Source: JADJPF01 sp964492845
GTDB taxonomy: Bacteria > Acidobacteriota > Blastocatellia > Chloracidobacteriales > JADJPF01
DNA length: 64,000 nt
Assembly (NCBI GenBank): GCA_964492845.1
Contig: CAZBMZ010000002.1
Span: forward strand, 62,001 to 126,000
Direction: 5' to 3'
In this document: piece by piece, positions 25,373 to 34,665 of the stretch
Layout: each line of letters opens with the position of its first letter
Position numbering within the stretch: the stretch's first letter is position 1
Notes under the pieces: generated by a model
The model's database searches: none
What the model was told of the DNA's origin: nothing
What the model saw: the letters and a program-made list of their open reading frames with translations, nothing else
Made by a program: the position numbers and the translations under genes

Positions 25373-26248
25373 ATGAGCAAAACAATATATGAAAAAGAAA
25401 ACCCAACAGAAGAAGAACTTTTAACAATGCATTGGCCTACAGAAGCAGAACTACCATGTAATGAGGATAATTTTGTGAGAAATTACCATGAAAGCCCACA
25501 AAGCTCTTTAATAACAGATTGTTTAAGCCCATTATTACAACAACGTCATCCTAATGGGGATTTTTCTGTAGGGCATGATGTTGGGATATATTGGAGATTG
25601 CCTAGAGAAGGAGAAGTCCCACAAAGAGGAGCAATTTGTCCAGATTGGTTTTATGTTCCTGGTGTTTCTCAAATGGTTGAAGGAGAAAGGAGGATGAAAC
25701 GTAGCTATGTTATGTGGTATGAAGTTATTTCTCCTCTTATTGTTTTAGAATTTGTTAGCGGAAATGGAAGTGAAGAACGAGACTATACTCCTCACAAAGG
25801 TAAATTTTGGATCTATGAACAAGCTGTTAAAGCTGTATTTTATGGTATTGCTGAAATTAACCCTACCAAATTTGAGCTTTATCACTTAGTTGATGGTCGT
25901 TATCAATTAGTCCAAGCTAATGAGAGAGGACATTTTCCTATAGAAACTTTAGGCATAGAATTTGGAATTTGGTCAGGTGTTTATCGTACCTACCATTTAG
26001 ACTGGCTTAGAGTTTGGGATTTACAGGGCAACTTATTCCCCACAGGGGATGAACTAGCTTTAGAGCAACGCCAGCGAGCGGAAGAAGAACGTCAGCGAGC
26101 GGAAGAAGAACGTCAGCGAGCAGAAGAGCAACGCCAACGAGCAGAAGAAGAACGCCAGCGTGCTGAGAAAGCAGAAGATCAAGTAAAAATATTGGCTGAG
26201 AAGTTAGAAAAGTTAAGAGCTATGGGTATAGATGTTGATGGAATATAA
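25373..26248 (+). CDS. Uma2-family putative endonuclease with charged coiled-coil tail
   Basis: The protein has 291 residues. The core (about 10-215) is the Uma2/DUF820 PD-(D/E)xK-like fold, with PDWFYVPGV, a LIVLEFVSGNGSEERD strand carrying the acidic residue, and KFWIYEQA. Uma2 proteins are abundant in some phyla, but their biological role is unsettled. The C-terminal 70 residues are tandem RQRAEEE heptads, encoded by near-identical 21-base repeats between about 26070 and 26165, ending in a leucine-rich coil. The tail is absent from the two other Uma2 copies in this window and should promote oligomerisation. A weak GGAA precedes the ATG. Confidence 0.85.
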   Translation: MSKTIYEKENPTEEELLTMHWPTEAELPCNEDNFVRNYHESPQSSLITDCLSPLLQQRHPNGDFSVGHDVGIYWRLPREGEVPQRGAICPDWFYVPGVSQMVEGERRMKRSYVMWYEVISPLIVLEFVSGNGSEERDYTPHKGKFWIYEQAVKAVFYGIAEINPTKFELYHLVDGRYQLVQANERGHFPIETLGIEFGIWSGVYRTYHLDWLRVWDLQGNLFPTGDELALEQRQRAEEERQRAEEERQRAEEQRQRAEEERQRAEKAEDQVKILAEKLEKLRAMGIDVDGI

Positions 26249-26333
26249 GGGAATAGTTACTATGTTCAGATTTGTAGAAAAGAACTCTCTTAAAAGCCCA
26301 ACCATCCAGAAAGATGAAGTTAACAAGCAAACC

Positions 26334-26365
26334 GTTATCACTTCTTCTAACAAAGTTGTGATAAC
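26334..26365. terminator. Possible terminator between convergent Uma2 and cphA
   Basis: GTTATCAC (26334-26341) and GTGATAAC (26358-26365) form an 8-bp inverted repeat with a 16-base loop, followed by TGTTTT. The long loop makes it a weak candidate. Confidence 0.35.
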
Positions 26366-26411
26366 TGTTTTAACTCTTACACATATTTAATAATAAATAC
26401 TTACTAAATTA

Positions 26412-29027
26412 TTATATCCCCTTACGCAGGCTGTCACGAAAACTTACTACTTGTTCAAAACAATGTTTAATGTTGTCGCAAGTTATAACTATCAAATCAT
26501 CTCGAACAGCATTTTTAAGCGCGTGATCAATGGCTTCAGTTTCTTTTAAGATTATTTGAATATTTTCTGGTGCCATTCCACTGTCAATAGCAGCTTGGCG
26601 AAGAACTTCGGCAGTTTTTCCTGCTTCACGTCCACGACTATCATCATCTTCTTTAATAATTAAACGTGAAAAGATTTTTCCTGCCTGACTTCCCATATTT
26701 TGTAAATCTACGTCCCTACGATCACCTGGTGCAGCAACCACGCCTATTTTACGGCTAGTGTTAAGCTGACTTACGAAATTAGCCAATGCTTCATAAGCAG
26801 CAGTATTATGAGCATAGTCTAGCAAAACATGGAAATCTCCAACTTGTTCAAGGTTTAAGCGGCCCGGTGCAAGATAAAAATTAGTATTAAAAGTTTTTAA
26901 TCCTGCTCGAATATCATCTATTTTTACACCGGAAAGATATGCTGCTAAAATTGCGGTCATTGAATTGGCTACATTCATCATAGCCCGACCATTAAATGTA
27001 GCAGGAATTGAATGTATATTGATGACAGGTATTTCATAAGTGCCTTGGAAAATCTTGATTACATTATCAATTAATGTAATTACTGTGCCGCCTGCGCTTC
27101 GATGTTGTTGTAGCAACTCATTATCCGGATTAAGAGCAAAATAAGCTAATTTACCTCCGGCCCTTTCTGCTAGTTTTACACAATGCTCATTTTCTGCATT
27201 TAGAATTGCATAACCGTCACGCTCAACAACTTCAATTACTAATGCTTTAACAAATGCTAGTTCTTCAATGGTTTCAATTCCGCGAAGTCCTAAATGGTCT
27301 TCAGCAATATTAGTAACAATGCCTATTTGACACCTATCAAAACCCAAACCTGAACGAAGGATTCCACCACGAGCCGTTTCTAGCACTGCAAAATCTACAG
27401 TTGGGTCACGTAGCACCATTTGAGCCGACCAAGGCCCGGTTAAATCGCCTGTCAAAATCTTTTTCCCATCAATATAAAGCCCGTCAGTAGTGGTTAGTCC
27501 TACTTTTTTTCCTGCCATTTTTAATATATGAGCAATCATTCTAACTGTAGTAGTTTTCCCATTAGTTCCTGTAACTGAAACTATAGGGATACGGCTAGGT
27601 GTATTAGGCGGAAAAAGCATATTTAACACAGGAGTTGCAACATCACGGGGTCGGCCTTCGGTTGGGTGTACGTGCATACGAAAACCAGGCCCTGCATTTA
27701 CCTCGCAAATTGCTCCTTTAGTTTCTTCTACAGGCTTGGTTATGTCATCAGTTATAAAATCAATACCTGCAACATCTAGCCCAATAACCCTAGCAGCCCG
27801 TTTAGCCATTTCTATATTAGAAAAATGTATGTCATCTGTCCGATCAATAGCCGTTCCGCCTGTGCTAATGTTAGCTGTGTATTTTAGGTAAACCACTTTT
27901 CCTTTTTCTGGAATGGATTCTAAAGTAAAACCTTGCTCAGTAATTAAGCGTTCGGATTCTGCATTAATAAAAATTTTAGTTAAAGGTTTTTCATGTCCTT
28001 CACCGCGACGGGGATCTTGATTAGTTATATCTACTAGCTCTTTAATATTATGTTGTCCATCTCCAATAACATGCGCTGGAACACGTTCAGCAACGGCAAT
28101 TAGCTCATTGTTGACAACTAAAATTCTATGGTCACGTCCCTTAACATATCGCTCAATTATCACATCTTCAGAATAAGTTTGAGCTACTAAAATAGCCTTA
28201 GTTAAATCTTCGTCAGTTTTTATTCCAATAGCAACGCCTTTTCCATGATTACCGTCCAAGGGTTTAACTACAACAGGATAACCAATATCATGTGCAGCTT
28301 CTAACGCATCTGCAATATTATCAACAACTTCACCTTTTGGAACAGGTATTCCAACATCATCTAAAAGTTTTTTAGTTAACTCTTTGTCGCTTGCAATATC
28401 TACAGAAATTAAATTAGTCATGGATGTAACAGTAGCCTCAATACGCTTTTGATAAACACCATGACCTAGTTGGACTAAATTTCTATCGTTAAGTCTTAAG
28501 ACAGGAATATTACGTTCTTTTGCTTTGTCAATCATTGCTTGGGTAGATGGCCCATAAGAAGTTTTCTCAAGTGTTCGTATAAGAGAAGACATTTCTTCCT
28601 TAAAGTCAAATTCATTGCCATAAACTAGGTGTTCTACTAGTCGGATTGCCATTTTACCAGCACGAAGTCCAACTTTTTCTTCTACATAAGAATAAATTAC
28701 GTTGTAAAGGCCAGGTTGACCAGCAGAGCGACATTTTCCATAGCCTACCGGAGTACCTACAAGACATTGAAGCTCTAAGGAAATATGCTCAATGATATGT
28801 CCCATCCACGTCCCTTCCCGAAGTCTAAGAATAAAACCGCCGGGAACACCTTCTGAGCAGCGATGATCATAAAGTGATGGAATCCATTCTATTAAACGAT
28901 CTGTAAATTTATCAATTTTGCTAGAAGGACGTTCTTCTAGTTCTTCAATGTCTATAAGCAGTTTAATTACAGGTTTTAGGCTATAAATATTTGGCCCACG
29001 AAAAACTTGAGTGCTGATAACTTTCAT
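26412..29027 (-). CDS. cphA: Cyanophycin synthetase
   Basis: The protein has 871 residues, the usual length for CphA. It polymerises Asp and Arg into cyanophycin, using ATP, without a ribosome. The N-terminal domain (1-160) and ATP-grasp domain (about 220-480; PVVVKPLDGNHGKGVA, EVNAGPGFRMHVHPTEG) add Asp to the backbone. The C-terminal Mur-ligase-like domain, starting near 485 with the P-loop VTGTNGKTTT, adds Arg to the side chains (DYAHN, PGDRRD are Mur-type motifs). It overlaps cphB by one base (TAATG) and has GGAG 10 bases upstream, so translation is coupled to cphB. Confidence 0.96.
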   Translation of the reverse strand: MKVISTQVFRGPNIYSLKPVIKLLIDIEELEERPSSKIDKFTDRLIEWIPSLYDHRCSEGVPGGFILRLREGTWMGHIIEHISLELQCLVGTPVGYGKCRSAGQPGLYNVIYSYVEEKVGLRAGKMAIRLVEHLVYGNEFDFKEEMSSLIRTLEKTSYGPSTQAMIDKAKERNIPVLRLNDRNLVQLGHGVYQKRIEATVTSMTNLISVDIASDKELTKKLLDDVGIPVPKGEVVDNIADALEAAHDIGYPVVVKPLDGNHGKGVAIGIKTDEDLTKAILVAQTYSEDVIIERYVKGRDHRILVVNNELIAVAERVPAHVIGDGQHNIKELVDITNQDPRRGEGHEKPLTKIFINAESERLITEQGFTLESIPEKGKVVYLKYTANISTGGTAIDRTDDIHFSNIEMAKRAARVIGLDVAGIDFITDDITKPVEETKGAICEVNAGPGFRMHVHPTEGRPRDVATPVLNMLFPPNTPSRIPIVSVTGTNGKTTTVRMIAHILKMAGKKVGLTTTDGLYIDGKKILTGDLTGPWSAQMVLRDPTVDFAVLETARGGILRSGLGFDRCQIGIVTNIAEDHLGLRGIETIEELAFVKALVIEVVERDGYAILNAENEHCVKLAERAGGKLAYFALNPDNELLQQHRSAGGTVITLIDNVIKIFQGTYEIPVINIHSIPATFNGRAMMNVANSMTAILAAYLSGVKIDDIRAGLKTFNTNFYLAPGRLNLEQVGDFHVLLDYAHNTAAYEALANFVSQLNTSRKIGVVAAPGDRRDVDLQNMGSQAGKIFSRLIIKEDDDSRGREAGKTAEVLRQAAIDSGMAPENIQIILKETEAIDHALKNAVRDDLIVITCDNIKHCFEQVVSFRDSLRKGI

Positions 29028-29863
29028 TAATTTGAACTCCTCTTTTTGCGTCTTTCTAAAATAAGGGAAGCTGTTTTGATAGAGAATTTACAGCCATGTG
29101 TTAAGGTGTGTAAGGCAATATTGGAAAAAACTAGCGGGCTTTTATCTGGTACGCTAGCAGGATTAAACATATTAACTTTTCTTGCATCAACAACTGTTAC
29201 TGTCCCTCGTCCAATTACATCTATTTTGTCATCAGGATAAATAATTGCTGCTGTGTCTTCGTCTACTCCAACACCAACTAAATGAGGATGTAGCATTACT
29301 GCGTAAAGTAGTCTACCTAGTCTTTCTCTTTGATGAAAATGTTGATCAACAATTATTGATTTGGCTAACCCTAGCCCAGGGGCTACTTTAGCCATTCCTG
29401 AACGTGCTAAACTTCCACGACTTCCACCAGCAATCATTGGGTCAGATAAAGCAGCAGCACCCGCCGAAGTTCCACCAATAATAGCCCCGCGCAAATGCGC
29501 TCTTTCAATAGCTTCAAGTGCAGGTGTTTCTGAAAGTACAGAAAGGATTTTATTTTGATCCCCACCAGTTAGAAATATCGCTGTTGAATGGTCGAGAATT
29601 TCAATAGCTTCTTTTTCATAAGCGTCTTCATAATGAAAAAGTGAAAGGACTTCAACACTTTCTGCGCCAAAATCAGTAAAAATTTTCTGGTAAGCCGGGC
29701 CAGTACGCTCATCTTGTGATGCTGTGGGCAAAATAGCAATGCGGGCTTTTTTGCCGCCGCTAAACTCAAAAAAGCGATTTAAGATAAATTTTTCTTCAAA
29801 CTTGTCTTCGGCTCCACCAATTGCCATTAAAATGCCGGATTTAGCACTAGATTTTTTTGTCAT
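29027..29863 (-). CDS. cphB: Cyanophycinase (peptidase family S51)
   Basis: The protein has 278 residues. It hydrolyses cyanophycin to beta-Asp-Arg dipeptides as an exopeptidase. The nucleophile is Ser133 in IIGGTSAGAAAL; AIFLTGGDQNK and DQHFHQRERLGRL are other conserved S51 elements, and GVGVDEDTA is the late strand motif. It is the first gene of the cphB-cphA operon. No clear ribosome site precedes the ATG. A dipeptidase that would split beta-Asp-Arg is not encoded in the window. Confidence 0.94.
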   Translation of the reverse strand: MTKKSSAKSGILMAIGGAEDKFEEKFILNRFFEFSGGKKARIAILPTASQDERTGPAYQKIFTDFGAESVEVLSLFHYEDAYEKEAIEILDHSTAIFLTGGDQNKILSVLSETPALEAIERAHLRGAIIGGTSAGAAALSDPMIAGGSRGSLARSGMAKVAPGLGLAKSIIVDQHFHQRERLGRLLYAVMLHPHLVGVGVDEDTAAIIYPDDKIDVIGRGTVTVVDARKVNMFNPASVPDKSPLVFSNIALHTLTHGCKFSIKTASLILERRKKRSSN

Positions 29864-30170
29864 GAGGTTTTTTGACTGCTTTGAGGTTATTGGAGATTTC
29901 GCCGTGAGATTCTATTGAAAAAATAGCTATATTTCAAGAACTGTAAAACTAATTAAAAATACCATATATAATCTTCCTTAAAATTAATTAAGAAAAATTT
30001 TTTATCTCTTGTATTTTAAATAGTTAAAGAAAGGGTAAAAGAGGAAAATTTCCCAAATTTATCTATTTCAAATTGATGAATAGTAAATCACGGTGTAAGA
30101 TTGGCGGATATCGAGCCGAAACTCAAGTAGTATTAATCAAAAGCTAGAAGCTTTATATTTCTAACACTTA
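29864..30170. other. Divergent intergenic region between cphB and the radical SAM gene
   Basis: About 307 mostly AT-rich bases. A short G+C-richer patch at about 30089-30131 contains GGCGGATATCGAGCC but does not fold into a convincing long stem. Promoters for both directions must lie here; none is clear. Confidence 0.45.
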
Positions 30171-31910
30171 ATGACGGAGACTGATACTGTGGGTTCACCT
30201 AAGATTGTTTTAACGGCTTCGTCTACTGAAGCTAGTGAATTTAAGCATAGTATTTGGCAACAAATGCTTTCCGCCACAATCCCTTATAAATTTAGTCATA
30301 TATTTATTGATCCTGCCTCAATGATTAATGATTCTTGGCCTGATGGACGTGCAAAATATGTTCCTAATGGTCTGCGTATGGTCGAAACCCTACTTCTTAG
30401 GGACTATGACGAAAGCGATGTTGTAACTTGTTATACAGAAAATTTAGAAAAATTTGTCGGGCCAGAAACTAAAGTAGTAGCTATTCATGCACATAATCCT
30501 TTAGGTATTTCCTATGCTACTGATGTTTACTCAAAATTAGCTGGAGATAACTTCATGCCGTTAAACGCGCATGAGTTTATGGAAATAGTTACTCACCCAA
30601 TAATTAAAAAATATCGTCCAAAAATTGTAGTTGGTGGGCCCGGAGCATGGCAATTAGAAAAAGCAAATCGTTTGGATGAATTTAATATTGATTATTTAAT
30701 TGATGGTGAAGTGGAACTTGTTCTAAATGAAATGTTTAGAAAAATTATTGCTGGAGATCCTACACTACCACGCATAATCAAAGTACCAAAAAATATGCAG
30801 CCTGCTGTAGAAGATATTCCAGTAGTTAAACATCGCTCAACTTTTGGCGTAGTAGAAATTACTAGAGGTTGTGGACGTGGCTGTCAATTTTGCTCTCCAG
30901 CAACAAAAGTAGGACGCTCTTTTCCCTTAGAACATATTATGAATAGTGTTCGGGCTAATGTTGATGAAGGTGCAACAGAAGTTATGTTGACTTCAGAAGA
31001 CATGTTTTTATACGAACAATTACCTAATTTTACTACTAATGCTCCAGCATTAGAAAAGCTTTTTAAGAGTGTGCTTTCTGTTAAAGGGCTAGAAACCATC
31101 CAGCTTTCACATATTACCCTTGCACCTGTAGTAAAAGATCCTAGTATTATTGAAAGATTAACTCCCTTATGTGTTCCTTATTCACATCTTAAACATCATG
31201 AGTCTACAGACCCAAATAAATGTATAGTTGACCCAATTATTGGACTAGAAACCGGTAGTCCAAGGCTTTTTGATACCTATATGAAAGGGAAGGCTTACCC
31301 CTATAAAGCTCATCAATGGCGAGATGTTGTAGTAAAAGGAATGGAAATACTTAACCGTCAAAATTGGTATCCATTTAATACTTTTATTATTGGATTACCT
31401 GGAGAAACTGACGAAGATACCAAGCTATCTTTAGACATGCTTTATGATTTGCGGGACTCCAAAGGAATGTATGTTCCTACCTGGTTTGTTCCACTAGAAA
31501 ACACTCGCATGCAGAAGAAAGAAGGTGTTAAACTTATTGAAATGACAGACCTACAATGGGAATTTTTCTTTACTTGTTGGAAATATAATATCGAATTTTA
31601 TCGCGGCGGCACGTTTTCACGTTATAAATTCTCTTTAGGTGTACCGCTTTATTACAAAATGTTAGGCCGCAAGTTATTTGGTGAGGGGATGAAATACCCG
31701 TTATGGAGATTTGCTGGATTTCCAGAAAGATTTTTGCGCAAGAAATTGTACTTAGATTTTTCTGGTCATAAACGCAACCGTAATGGAATGAAACCTTTTG
31801 ACAGAGAGATTATTCCCGGCTATGAGACCGTAAAGGGCTTGAATATGGTTGATGCTAGCCAGCTTGGAGTGAAAAAGAGGCTCTCCAATCCGGCAGAAGT
31901 CATTAGTTAA
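30171..31910 (+). CDS. B12-binding-type radical SAM protein
   Basis: The protein has 579 residues. Residues about 30-200 form a cobalamin-binding-like Rossmann domain (VVAIHAHNPLGIS, KIVVGGPGAW). The radical SAM core starts near 225 with EITRGCGRGCQFC, giving the 4Fe-4S ligands Cys234, Cys238 and Cys241; IGLETGSPRLF and FIIGLPGETDEDT are later core motifs. A C-terminal extension of about 120 residues follows. Such proteins catalyse methyl transfer, ring or bond rearrangements, or thiolation; the substrate cannot be read. The ATG at 30171 lacks a ribosome site, and a GTG at 30189 behind GGAG is an alternative start. It is monocistronic, ended by a strong terminator. Confidence 0.9.
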   Translation: MTETDTVGSPKIVLTASSTEASEFKHSIWQQMLSATIPYKFSHIFIDPASMINDSWPDGRAKYVPNGLRMVETLLLRDYDESDVVTCYTENLEKFVGPETKVVAIHAHNPLGISYATDVYSKLAGDNFMPLNAHEFMEIVTHPIIKKYRPKIVVGGPGAWQLEKANRLDEFNIDYLIDGEVELVLNEMFRKIIAGDPTLPRIIKVPKNMQPAVEDIPVVKHRSTFGVVEITRGCGRGCQFCSPATKVGRSFPLEHIMNSVRANVDEGATEVMLTSEDMFLYEQLPNFTTNAPALEKLFKSVLSVKGLETIQLSHITLAPVVKDPSIIERLTPLCVPYSHLKHHESTDPNKCIVDPIIGLETGSPRLFDTYMKGKAYPYKAHQWRDVVVKGMEILNRQNWYPFNTFIIGLPGETDEDTKLSLDMLYDLRDSKGMYVPTWFVPLENTRMQKKEGVKLIEMTDLQWEFFFTCWKYNIEFYRGGTFSRYKFSLGVPLYYKMLGRKLFGEGMKYPLWRFAGFPERFLRKKLYLDFSGHKRNRNGMKPFDREIIPGYETVKGLNMVDASQLGVKKRLSNPAEVIS

Positions 31911-31934
31911 TAACTTTTCCTTCTTAGAATTTGT

Positions 31935-31968
31935 AACCCCAGCTAATTTAGGCTAATTAGCTGGGGTT
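31935..31968 (+). terminator. Intrinsic terminator of the radical SAM gene
   Basis: A perfect 14-bp stem AACCCCAGCTAATT / AATTAGCTGGGGTT with a 6-base loop lies 24 bases after the stop codon, followed by ATCTTTATTT. Confidence 0.88.
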
Positions 31969-32012
31969 ATCTTTATTTAGAGAAAATAACCTAAAATTAA
32001 AAGGTGTTACTG

Positions 32013-32942
32013 ATGAAAAAAATTTTACTACCGCCAATGCTTAAAACTGGAGATAGAATTGGGATTATTGCTCCAGCAGGAATAGTTAAGCAAGAGAATA
32101 TTAGTAAAGGTGTGGCACACTTAAAAAATCTAGGGTTTGAAGTAAAGTTTTCACCTTCACTTTTTGAACAAACTCGCTACACCGCTGGAAGCATTAAACG
32201 GCGTGTAACAGAATTTGAGGAAATGCTAGAAGACAAGAGTGTAAAAGCTATTTTTGCTGCTCGTGGTGGCTATGGTTCTATGCACTTACTTGAGTATTTA
32301 GACAAACTAAAAAATGTAGATCCAAATCAACCTAAAATTGTAATGGGCTATAGTGATATTACTGCACTACTTATAGGGTTATATCAAAAATATTCTTGGG
32401 TAACTTTTCATGGGCCAATGATAAACAAAGATTTTGCTGGAGGGGTTTACGACCAACGTTCTTTTACTAAATTATTGACTCGTCCACTACCTGCTGGGCC
32501 GGTTGACAGCCAAAACGTCCAAGTTTTAGTGCCAGGAACGGCTAGAGGACGGCTTTTAGGGGGTTGTATGTCTTTGATAGTTTCTTTGCTTGGCACACCT
32601 TGGGAATTAGACACAACAGGAGCAATACTTTTTTTAGAAGATATCAATGAAAAACCTTACAGATTAGACCGTATGATTACACAATTAAGGCTAGCTGGAA
32701 AATTGCAAAATATTCGTGCTATTATTTTTGGTGAAATGGCTGCTTGTCAGGTAGAAACGACGGCGGGTTATAGTTTGACAGATCTGTTAACAGATCTGAC
32801 TAAAGACTTAAATATACCTGTTGTTTTTGGGCTACGAGCCGGACACAGTGATGTAGGTAATCTTACACTGGCTTTTGGTATTGAAGTTTCACTTAATGAG
32901 CGTGGTATACTTTCCTTTAATGAACCTGCCGTAGTTTTATAA
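32013..32942 (+). CDS. LD-carboxypeptidase / S66 family peptidase
   Basis: The protein has 309 residues. S66 enzymes cut the L,D bond of murein tetrapeptides during recycling, or acyl-peptide bonds as in MccF. Ser114 in MGYSDITALL is the nucleophile, LFLEDINEKPYRLDRM holds the catalytic Glu, and RAGHSDVGNLTL holds the His. The ATG at 32013 follows AAAAGG with good spacing; a GTG at 32004 is part of that spacer. It lies 25 bases before an acyl-CoA synthetase gene on the same strand. Confidence 0.92.
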   Translation: MKKILLPPMLKTGDRIGIIAPAGIVKQENISKGVAHLKNLGFEVKFSPSLFEQTRYTAGSIKRRVTEFEEMLEDKSVKAIFAARGGYGSMHLLEYLDKLKNVDPNQPKIVMGYSDITALLIGLYQKYSWVTFHGPMINKDFAGGVYDQRSFTKLLTRPLPAGPVDSQNVQVLVPGTARGRLLGGCMSLIVSLLGTPWELDTTGAILFLEDINEKPYRLDRMITQLRLAGKLQNIRAIIFGEMAACQVETTAGYSLTDLLTDLTKDLNIPVVFGLRAGHSDVGNLTLAFGIEVSLNERGILSFNEPAVVL

Positions 32943-32967
32943 ATCTAAAGGAAATTCAGAGTTAAAC

Positions 32968-34614
32968 ATGGGATTAGAAGAAAAAAAATCTTATCGTGAT
33001 GTGTGTGTAGGTGAGTTGTTAAGTTGCCTTGCTAAAGATTTTCCTAAAAATGAAGCATTGGTTTATCCTGACCGAAAACTACGTTATAGTTTTTCTGAGC
33101 TAGAAAATGTTACAAACACTATTGCTAAGGGATTATTAACCCTAGGCATTAACAAAGGTGATCGCGTCGCTCTTTGGGCTAGCAATGTTCCAGAATGGAT
33201 TGTTTTGCAATTTGCACTGGCTAAAATTGGTGCAATATTAGTTACAGTTAATACTAGTTTTCGTGCTAGAGAGCTAGCTTATTTGCTTAGTCAATCAGAG
33301 GCTTGTGCAATTATTGCTATTGCTGGGTTTAAGGACTTGGACTATGTAAATACTATTTATGAAGTATTGCCAGAATTAAGTACACCAGGAAATTTACAAA
33401 GTAGTAATTTTCCTTTTCTTCGACATGCAATATTAATTGATGAAAATAAATTTGATGGATTTCTTTGCTACCAAGATTTCTTTGATTTAGCTAAAAGTGT
33501 TAGTGATGAAGCCTTACAGGTTAGAGAAAAAGACTTAAGTCCAGAAGATGTTATAAATATGCAATATACTTCTGGAACAACAGGTTTTCCCAAAGGAGTA
33601 ATGCTTTCACATCGCAATATTGTTAATAATGGTTATTGGCTAGGCGGTGCAATGCGCCTTTCAGACAAAGACAGACTTTGTTTACCTGTACCACTTTTTC
33701 ATTGTTTTGGCTGTGTAATAGGAGTTTTAGGAGTTTATACGCATGCAGGTTGTCTTGTACCTTTAGAAACTTTTGATGCTCGTAAAGTGTTGGAATATGT
33801 AGAGCAGGAAAAATGCACAATGCTTTATGGTGTGCCAACAATGTTTATTGCTGAGCTAGAAGATCCAGAATTTACACATTTTAATTTAAGTTCTTTACGT
33901 ACAGGAGTTATGGCTGGCGCGCTTTGTCCAGAAGTACTAATGCGTCGTGTAATAAAGGACATGCATTTAACAGATATTATTATTGCTTATGGTTTAACAG
34001 AAGCCTCTCCCGGAATTACTCATACTTTAATAGAAGACACTATAGAAAATCGTACTCAAACCGTTGGTAAAGTTATGCCTGAACAAGAGGTTAAAATTAT
34101 TGATCCTGTTAGTTTAGAAAGTTTACCTATTAACACTCATGGCGAATTATGCGTTCGTGGCTATAATGTAATGAAAGGTTATTACAATAATGAAGTAGCA
34201 ACACAAGAAGCATTAATTACACTTGATGGTGTTGGAGATTGGCTTAGAACAGGCGATCAGGCTACTATTGATAAAGAAGGTTATGTTCGCATTACAGGAA
34301 GAATTAAAGATATTATTATTCGTGGTGGGGAAAATATTGGCCCTAAAGAAATAGAAGACTTAATACGCACACATCCTAAAGTTTCGGATGTTTATGTTTA
34401 TGGGGTTGTAAGTGAAAAATATGGGGAGGAAGTTGCGGCTGCAATTAAGTTAAAATCAAGTTTAGAATGTGATGAAAAGGAAATATTAGATTTTTGTAAG
34501 GGACGAATTGCTAAATTTAAGATTCCACAATATATAAAATTTGTTACAGAATTTCCTACTACTGCATCAGGAAAAGTACAGAAGTTTAAGTTACGAGAAA
34601 CGCATTTTCAGTAA
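32968..34614 (+). CDS. AMP-forming acyl-CoA synthetase (fatty-acid-CoA ligase type)
   Basis: The protein has 548 residues, usual for the family. It activates a carboxylic acid to the acyl-adenylate and then to acyl-CoA. P-loop YTSGTTGFPKGVMLSH, GYGLTEASP-like YGLTEASPG, the hinge motif WLRTGDQATIDKEGYVRITG, GRIKDIIIRGGENI and the catalytic Lys of TASGKVQKFKL are all present. Medium- or long-chain fatty acids are the likely substrates. Its pairing with the S66 peptidase looks like a shared transcript rather than a known pathway. Confidence 0.93.
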   Translation: MGLEEKKSYRDVCVGELLSCLAKDFPKNEALVYPDRKLRYSFSELENVTNTIAKGLLTLGINKGDRVALWASNVPEWIVLQFALAKIGAILVTVNTSFRARELAYLLSQSEACAIIAIAGFKDLDYVNTIYEVLPELSTPGNLQSSNFPFLRHAILIDENKFDGFLCYQDFFDLAKSVSDEALQVREKDLSPEDVINMQYTSGTTGFPKGVMLSHRNIVNNGYWLGGAMRLSDKDRLCLPVPLFHCFGCVIGVLGVYTHAGCLVPLETFDARKVLEYVEQEKCTMLYGVPTMFIAELEDPEFTHFNLSSLRTGVMAGALCPEVLMRRVIKDMHLTDIIIAYGLTEASPGITHTLIEDTIENRTQTVGKVMPEQEVKIIDPVSLESLPINTHGELCVRGYNVMKGYYNNEVATQEALITLDGVGDWLRTGDQATIDKEGYVRITGRIKDIIIRGGENIGPKEIEDLIRTHPKVSDVYVYGVVSEKYGEEVAAAIKLKSSLECDEKEILDFCKGRIAKFKIPQYIKFVTEFPTTASGKVQKFKLRETHFQ

Positions 34615-34665
34615 TAAGGGGAACTACCCAAACACTAATGATTTGGTGTTTTAAGTAAAAAAACT

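Noticed and set aside
26070..26165. Short direct repeats suggestive of a CRISPR-like array.
   Set aside because: They are contiguous 21-base coding repeats in frame within the Uma2 gene, without spacers.
32447..32647. Minus-strand frame opposite the S66 peptidase gene.
   Set aside because: Antisense shadow with no ribosome site. The plus-strand gene has complete catalytic motifs.
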